DNA from: Triticum aestivum | Lineage: Eukaryota; Streptophyta; Magnoliopsida; Poales; Poaceae | NCBI RefSeq assembly: GCF_018294505.1 | Contig: NC_057801.1 | Location: 202,868,538-202,932,537 of the forward strand | Length of the DNA: 64,000 nucleotides | Direction of reading: 5' to 3' | Shown: piece by piece, positions 59,413 to 64,000 of the stretch | Layout of the letters: each line of letters opens with the position of its first letter | Numbering within the stretch: the first letter of the stretch is position 1 | The notes under the pieces: generated by a model | The model's database searches: none | Told to the model about the DNA's origin: nothing | Seen by the model: the letters and a program-made list of their open reading frames with translations, nothing else | Position numbers and translations under genes: made by a program

Positions 59413-60365
59413 TCACACATTTGGAGGACTTGCATCTTCCTTGAGAGCGATAGAATGATCACAGTCTCTTGATGGTGGTAGAGTAGTTGGTTCTTTAAAC
59501 AGTTCCTCATATTGTTCCAGAATAGGCAGAAATTCTTCAGGTGTTTGTTGAGCAGTTAGATGTGCTTTGCCTTCTGTTGACATAAATTGCAAACTCATAG
59601 TGAAACCAATTGCACCTGTGGAGCACATCTGTTCCAATTTCTCTGCTGAAGTGATTTTGGGAGCAACAACTATTGTACAGTCAGGAAAAGTCACTGAATG
59701 CAGTTTGTCTTTGAGCATAGTAACAGTTCTAGCTTCAAAGTCCATGGAGAGGGGATTGTGCTTTTTGAGCATATCACAACCAAGAACTACATCATAGCCC
59801 TGTGGCTGACAGTGAAATCATTGGAAAACTGTTCATTGCATATCTTAAAGCTTATGTCTGGAGCATAAGCACCTGATAACAGAGAACCACCTCCAGTGAC
59901 TAGCACTTTCTTTGTTGGGGTATTGATCAAACTTTAGGTCAATAAAAGTGTTGGTACTACCAGTATCCACCAAGGCTACACCTTGTCTACCTCCAATTAC
60001 TATAGTGACTGCTAAGGTTGAGGGAGATGTGTTTCCAGATATGGCATGTGCAGAAATATGTATGCACTGAATATCATATTCAGTCCACTGACCTTCTGCT
60101 GACAGAACTGCAAGTTGTGCCTCTTCTTCAGAGGTAATTTCTGGTGCACTATCAGTCCCGGCTGTGGCATGCAATGATGGAGCTTGCTTACACTTATGAC
60201 CAGGAACCCAAGGTCCATTACATCGCCAACAAATACCTGGTTTCTTAGTCGTTGGTGCAGCAGCAGGTACTTGTAAATTAGGAGCTGGAGGGATTGATAA
60301 TTTCTGCTGTTGTTTCTCTTGTTGATTGACATAAGACTGATACTTTGCTTGGATGCCACTCTCAT
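59413..60365 (-). pseudogene. Gypsy 2 protease and zinc knuckle region, several frames
   Basis: Minus strand. The zinc knuckle CWRCNGPWVPGHKC lies near 60200-60245. The protease strand VALVDTGSTNTFIDLKF (Asp-Thr-Gly) is near 59925-59985, and the protease-RT linker (FKEPTTLPPSRDCDHSIAL) near 59460. Frame changes near 59830, 59930 and 60010-60180 break it. Confidence 0.78.
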
Positions 60366-60399
60366 AGTCTCAAGCTAACCAGTAAGCTTGAGATAATAT

Positions 60400-61384
60400 T
60401 TATGGTCTTTGAGGCCATAAGTTGCACCTAACGCTAGGTTTCAGTCCATTTACAAAGCTGACCACGTAGTAATGCTCCTGCAGATAGGGATGATCAGCTC
60501 TGACAATTGCCATGATCTCCTCAAATTTGTCACTATAAGCAGTTACTGAAAGTGTGTTCTGTATGATGCTATGGAATTTCTCCAAAATTTCATAGATGTT
60601 GTGATCTGCAAATCTGTCACAAATTAGCCTGCAGAAATCATCCCATGGCATTTTGATGTTATCTAATTGGGCACTCTTGACCGAATTATCTGCTCTGCTG
60701 ATGATGTAAGTCAGAGCTAAGTCGACTTTGCATTCATCTGGAGTTTTTGCAAATTGGAAGTATTTATTCACTTGTCGAATCCATCCTAGAGGGTTTTCTC
60801 CATTGAAACAGGGGAAATCCAACTTTGGCCCTTTGGAAATCTTTTCATGAATTGAGATGCTCGATCAGATTGATACTGTTGTGTAGCAAGAGGAGGAACT
60901 TGATGTTGCTGACTGACCATCCTATTGGTGTTGGGGTTTTGGAGTTGCTGTTACTGCACTTGAGGGGTTATGTTAGGATTTTCTGGTGCTGCAACTGTTC
61001 GCTGGGGTTGTTGGTGCTGCTGTTGGTGTATATCCTGTTGAATAACCACTGATCCTGCAGCGTGAGTTCCAGGGGAGGGAGGGGAGGGATTTTTGCTCCG
61101 CATCTCCCGAAGGATCGTAAAAATTTCCTGCTTGACCTTGGCGTTGTTCTCCACGAGCAGCTCCACTTTGCCCAACTGCTTCTCTAGGGACTCGACCATT
61201 TGTAGCCGAGTGTTGACCAGATCCATCTGGTCCTGGATCTTGTCATGTTTCAGCCCCAGCGCAGCGACCTCGCTCTAAAGAGGTCCTAGATCTTGTCCTG
61301 CTTCAGCCTTAGCGCAGCGACCTCGCTCTGAAGAGCTTCAAGCTCCTCCGAGATCTCGTCCATGTGCTTCGTCCTTGTAGGCAT
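60400..61384 (-). pseudogene. Gypsy 2 gag
   Basis: Minus strand from ATG at 61382-61384 (MPTRTKHMDEISEELEALQ, a heptad-like helix), a Gln-rich linker near 61000 (HQQQHQQPQR), and the retrotransposon gag fold at 60400-60822 (MDFPCFNGENPLGWIRQVN, YSDKFEEIMAIVRADHPYL). A ~54 bp tandem duplication at 61237-61330 (CGCAGCGACCTCGCTCT twice) disturbs the N-terminal helix. Several frame changes. Confidence 0.78.
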
Positions 61385-61575
61385 GGCGGTCACTACTGGC
61401 TCCGGAATTTTACAATAGAACTAGTCTGCAACCCTGGCCGGTGACCTCGCCCTTCCGCCACCAAAATTCGCCACCGACGAACTCCGCCGCCGCAATCGAC
61501 AGCTCGCTGTGGAATTTTACCAAGCCGAGACCCAACCACAACGCGCTTCGCTCGATCCGCCTTCGAGAGACGACT

Positions 61576-61589
61576 GGCTCGTGATACCA
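61576..61589 (-). other. Gypsy 2 primer binding site
   Basis: The minus strand reads TGGTATCACGAGCC beside the 5' LTR. Confidence 0.85.
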
Positions 61590-61591
61590 AT

Positions 61592-62037
61592 TGACAGGAC
61601 CAAATTACATCAATGAACAACACAAATACTCGAACTAGCCCCGATTGGATAAATTGCAGCGAAAGAGTACAGATACAGGCATTCAGATCGAGGATCTTCC
61701 CGAATTCTACCAGTAGTCTAGGGTTCTACACTTAGGCTAGCTATTACACTTGGAGAAAGGGGAAAGATGCCCTGCTCGGGCTTGGAGGAGGGGATAAGTA
61801 GGAGGGAGCAGGTGACGAGTCACGTGCACTGTTCCCGTTCTATAGCTGTCATGCGGGTGGCGTCAACGGCGTGAAGACGAACATGACTCCGTTACTGAAG
61901 ATAGTCGTTGATCGTCACTCGCTGGTTCCATCGTAGCCGTCCATTTCCCAGACCGGTATCTCTTCAGGTTCAGTGTTGATTTCTTCAGTTAAACTATCGA
62001 TTTCCTCAGTTAAACTGCAAGGTTCTGGCTCCTAACA
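61592..62037 (-). repeat. Gypsy 2 5' LTR (446 bp)
   Basis: TGACAGGACC to CTCCTAACA, intact TG...CA ends. Confidence 0.9.
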
Positions 62038-62220
62038 CGGCGTCGGCGGCCGGCGGCTGCCTCGCTATCCTGATCAATCAATGATGCACGGTCTGGGGGA
62101 GAGGTGCGGGGTCAGGAGCAGAGGTGCAGTGTGGGGTCAGGGGCAACATGCATATTTTTTAGACTGACATGCGGGCCCCACATGCAATAACGGTCGACTT
62201 AACAGTCAAAATAAACAGAG

Positions 62221-62583
62221 CGGTGGAACCTCCATCAACACGTGGTGGGAGGGCTTCCTTGCCAGTGTTCCAGCTCAGAACAGGCGGGAGCGTAGTGGTG
62301 CCATGATCTACACGCTCTGAAACATGTGGAAGGAGAGGAACCGTCAAGTTTTCATTGGCAAGAGGTTGACCTACCAAGAAGTCGCCCAACTAGCTTCGAT
62401 AGATATTCGCTTGCACAGATCCAGTTGCTTCCTCATTCGCGAGTAATCCGCATGTCGATGATGGTTGGAGGCTCCCCCACCATCCGAATCTTATAGGGAA
62501 AAGCCGTGTGTAAACTATTTGTAACACTCACTCTTCTTCTAATTGAAAGGCAGCGCTCCTGCCAGTTTCTCGAAAAAAAGAAA
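62221..62583 (+). mobile_element. 5'-truncated LINE (~363 bp) with 13-bp target duplication
   Basis: Flanked by AAAATAAACAGAG (62208-62220) and AAAATAAACGGAG (62584-62596). Ends in CTCGAAAAAAAGAAA. The first half on the plus strand encodes the last residues of a LINE ORF2 (WWEGFLASVPAQNRRERSG, NMWKERNRQVFIGKRLTYQE) followed by a short 3' UTR. Truncation at the 5' end is the usual result of incomplete target-primed reverse transcription. Confidence 0.88.
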
Positions 62584-62782
62584 AAAATAAACGGAGTTGA
62601 CTTTGCCGCCACGTCAGCCCTAACGGGTGGGTCCCGCATGTCATAAACGTGTTAAAATTGTCTAAACCAACCATTTTTAAAAAGTGGTAGTTTTTAGTCA
62701 CAAAATTAGAAAAAAATTTGGTATCTTTTGGTCAGTATTTTAAAAGTGGTAGTTCTGTGGGACAAAACCCCCTAAAGTGGTA

Positions 62783-62894
62783 CTCCCTCCGCCCGAAAAT
62801 ACTTGTCCAAGGATGGATGTATCTAGATATATTTTAATTCTAGATACATCAATTTGTGTCAATTTCTCCGACAAGTATTTCCGGACGGAGGGAG
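62783..62894. mobile_element. Stowaway MITE 3 (112 bp), TSD TA
   Basis: CTCCCTCCGCCCGAAAATAC and its complement at the ends, TA at 62781-62782 and 62895-62896. Absent from the matching position of the left TIR (24349). Confidence 0.93.
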
Positions 62895-62914
62895 TAGTTT
62901 TTTGTCAAACACTC

Positions 62915-62975
62915 TGAACCGCTAGAACCAACTCAAGACACGTGATTAGCGCACAAAAACGACACTCCCACTCAT
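62915..62975. repeat. Segmental duplication, copy 2, right remnant
   Basis: TGAACCGCTAGAACCAAC to CACTCCCACTCAT matches 16973-17033. Similarity ends at 62975. The next 140 bases, to 63115, show nothing recognisable. Confidence 0.85.
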
Positions 62976-63115
62976 GGGCGCTGGTGTTCCAGGGCGGGAT
63001 TTGCTACCATTTCGGACACGGAGCGAGAGGAGTGAGCAAAATCATTGCGAGGAAGGTGTGTGGGGATGGGACAGCGCGCCCGGCGACACTGAGCATGGAT
63101 GAAGGAGAAAATACA

Positions 63116-64000
63116 TGTCAGCACCCCTGGTCTCCACGTCCAGGCTGACAAGAAGGACCCACCAACCAGGGGCTCGCCAGGCTCGCCCACCTCTCCAAGG
63201 CCTGCCAGGAACAGGAAGCCCAACCCGCGTGTGACTAGGCCAGCATGGGTGCGGTGAAGCCCAACCACCGGACCACTAGTTTAGGCGCTACCACCAGGGA
63301 GTCGGGCATCTAGAGGATCAAGGCAACGGCGGCGGCTACCCAAACCCAAATCCCTTTCTACTATTCTTCGTCTTGTACTCGTGTGTTGTAATCAAACCCT
63401 ACAAATTGGGCTAGTGAGAGTGAATCGATTGCCATAACCGCAACCACTCCATCTTCCCTCTTACATCTGGTATCAGAGACCACTCCTCCCCCCTTCCACC
63501 GCGTCGATCTGGCGTAATTCATCGAAACCAGATCCTTGAGTCAAGCCCACACTCATCTCGTCGCCATGGATCGCGCCATTCAGTCATTCATAGAGCGGCT
63601 GGACACCACCCTGAAGGAGCACACTGCAGCGATCTAGGCCTCCAATGCCAAGGTCGACGACCTCTTGGCGTGGCACCCCGATCTCGAACGACGCGTCGTA
63701 GATCTGAGTGATACGGTGGTGGCCCTGCAACTCGCGCCCCCAACACTGTGCATGGAGGGCGTGATGATCCAAGCGCCTACATCGACTAACCCACTGCCTG
63801 CAACGGCTGGCACCCACATCGGGACCGTGCCTGGCGTGACACCAATTCCCCACAGGACCGACGGCTACGGCGTCTACAACATCTCACGGGGACCACCGGC
63901 AACGTCCTTCTAGACGCCGCCACCGCCCCCGGGGAACGGCCAGTACGCCATCTCTTCCCCAGCCCTGCCCTCTCTTTGTTCGCACATGCTAGTTAGCTGC
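63116..64000 (+). mobile_element. Gypsy 3, 5' LTR and gag start, cut by window edge
   Basis: Plus-strand LTR 63116-63465 (TGTCAGCACCCCTGG to CCTCTTACA, 350 bp), primer binding site TGGTATCAGAGAC at 63468-63480, then a gag beginning. The left flank ATACA (63111-63115) should reappear after the 3' LTR outside the window. Confidence 0.82.
63566..64000 (+). pseudogene. Gypsy 3 gag N-terminus, two in-frame stops
   Basis: ATG at 63566 opens a frame (MDRAIQSFIERLDTTLKEHT ... KVDDLLAWHPDLERRVVDL) with a helical, heptad-like start as in chromodomain Gypsy gags, then a Pro-rich stretch. TAG codons at 63635-63637 and 63911-63913 interrupt it. It continues past the window. Confidence 0.7.

Larger units (their letters stand above)
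56248..62037 (-). mobile_element. Gypsy 2: chromodomain-type retrotransposon, 5.8 kb
   Basis: LTRs at 56248-56667 and 61592-62037, both starting TGACAGGACCAAAT. The flanks TGGCG (56243-56247) and CGGCG (62038-62042) are the target duplication with one C/T change. Primer binding site next to the right LTR, so it reads on the minus strand. Gag, protease, RT, RNase H, integrase and a chromodomain end follow in order, all broken. The left LTR has lost bases and has mutated ends, so it is older than Gypsy 1. Confidence 0.88.
24329..62913. mobile_element. Gene-capturing TIR element (Pack-type), hosting nested retrotransposons
   Basis: The outermost element of the nested block. Its ends form long inverted repeats (24329-24586 and 62164-62913) that start AGTGTTTGACAAAAAA. 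The segmental copy 1 gives the empty site (AAATGAACCGCTAG near 16973). The flanks read ATGAACC on the left and CTGAACC on the right, which would be a ~7 bp target duplication with one change. Between the ends, after removing nested elements, lie an NPH3 gene fragment and an HD-Zip II fragment with a second, inverted HD-Zip piece on the left. The layout resembles a Pack-MULE, but the duplication is shorter than the usual 9 bp, so the superfamily is open. No transposase was seen. Confidence 0.7.
62164..62913 (-). repeat. TIR of gene-capturing element, right, with two insertions
   Basis: Reverse complement of 24329-24586 once the LINE fragment (62221-62583 plus one duplicate) and the MITE (62783-62894) are removed. 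Ends TTTTTTGTCAAACACT. Confidence 0.85.

Overview
The window is repeat-dense plant intergenic DNA, almost certainly from a Triticeae grass (wheat, Aegilops, barley or a relative). The evidence is three copies of BARE/WIS/Angela-type Copia retrotransposons with the characteristic ~1.75 kb LTRs, small chromodomain-type Gypsy elements with 305-450 bp LTRs, Stowaway MITEs with the CTCCCTCCGTCC terminus, LINE tails, and large TGTGACGCC-type Gypsy LTRs. No intact host gene is visible. Host sequence survives only as broken fragments: an LRR receptor kinase, a B3-domain protein, an NPH3/BTB protein and an HD-Zip II homeobox exon.

Layout. 1-10314 holds two minus-strand Copia copies. Copy A (1-6216) sits inside the gag of copy B (6217-10314), and copy B sits inside a plus-strand LINE (10315-12556); the left halves of all three lie outside the window. 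12557-21645 is a rearranged LRR receptor kinase pseudogene region. It contains a ~510 bp inverted duplication with a 56 nt loop (18424-19496), an outer inverted-repeat pair (12702-12892 and 19738-19935), and the first copy of a segmental duplication carrying a B3-domain relic (12892-17033), itself interrupted by a GC-rich LINE-like insert (13061-14629). The second copy of that duplication begins at 21646, stops at 24328 and resumes at 62915.

The gap between 24328 and 62915 is a single nested stack whose joints can nearly all be read. A TIR element that captured NPH3 and HD-Zip II fragments (24329-62913) was hit by Gypsy 1 (25065-55801). The right LTR of Gypsy 1 was hit by a solo LTR (30315-55698, TSD ATATC). 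That was hit by an Angela-type Copia element (34482-55126), and the Angela 3' LTR was hit by a non-autonomous long-LTR retrotransposon (34987-46887, TSD TACTC). On the right arm of the TIR element, Gypsy 2 (56248-62037), a 5'-truncated LINE (62221-62583) and a Stowaway MITE (62783-62894) inserted separately. A third Gypsy element (63116 onward, plus strand) runs off the right edge.

None of the polyproteins is intact, but the Angela pol is close: one CGA-to-TGA change splits it. The most unusual signals are (i) the receptor-kinase hairpin, a candidate young small-RNA locus; (ii) an LTR that appears to carry a spliced acidic, tyrosine-rich ORF downstream of TCP, W-box and 11-bp-phased TGACGTCA motifs; and (iii) the gene-capturing TIR element. 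Four N-gaps (20314-20454, 34048-34339, 35151-35725, 43262-43897) limit reading.
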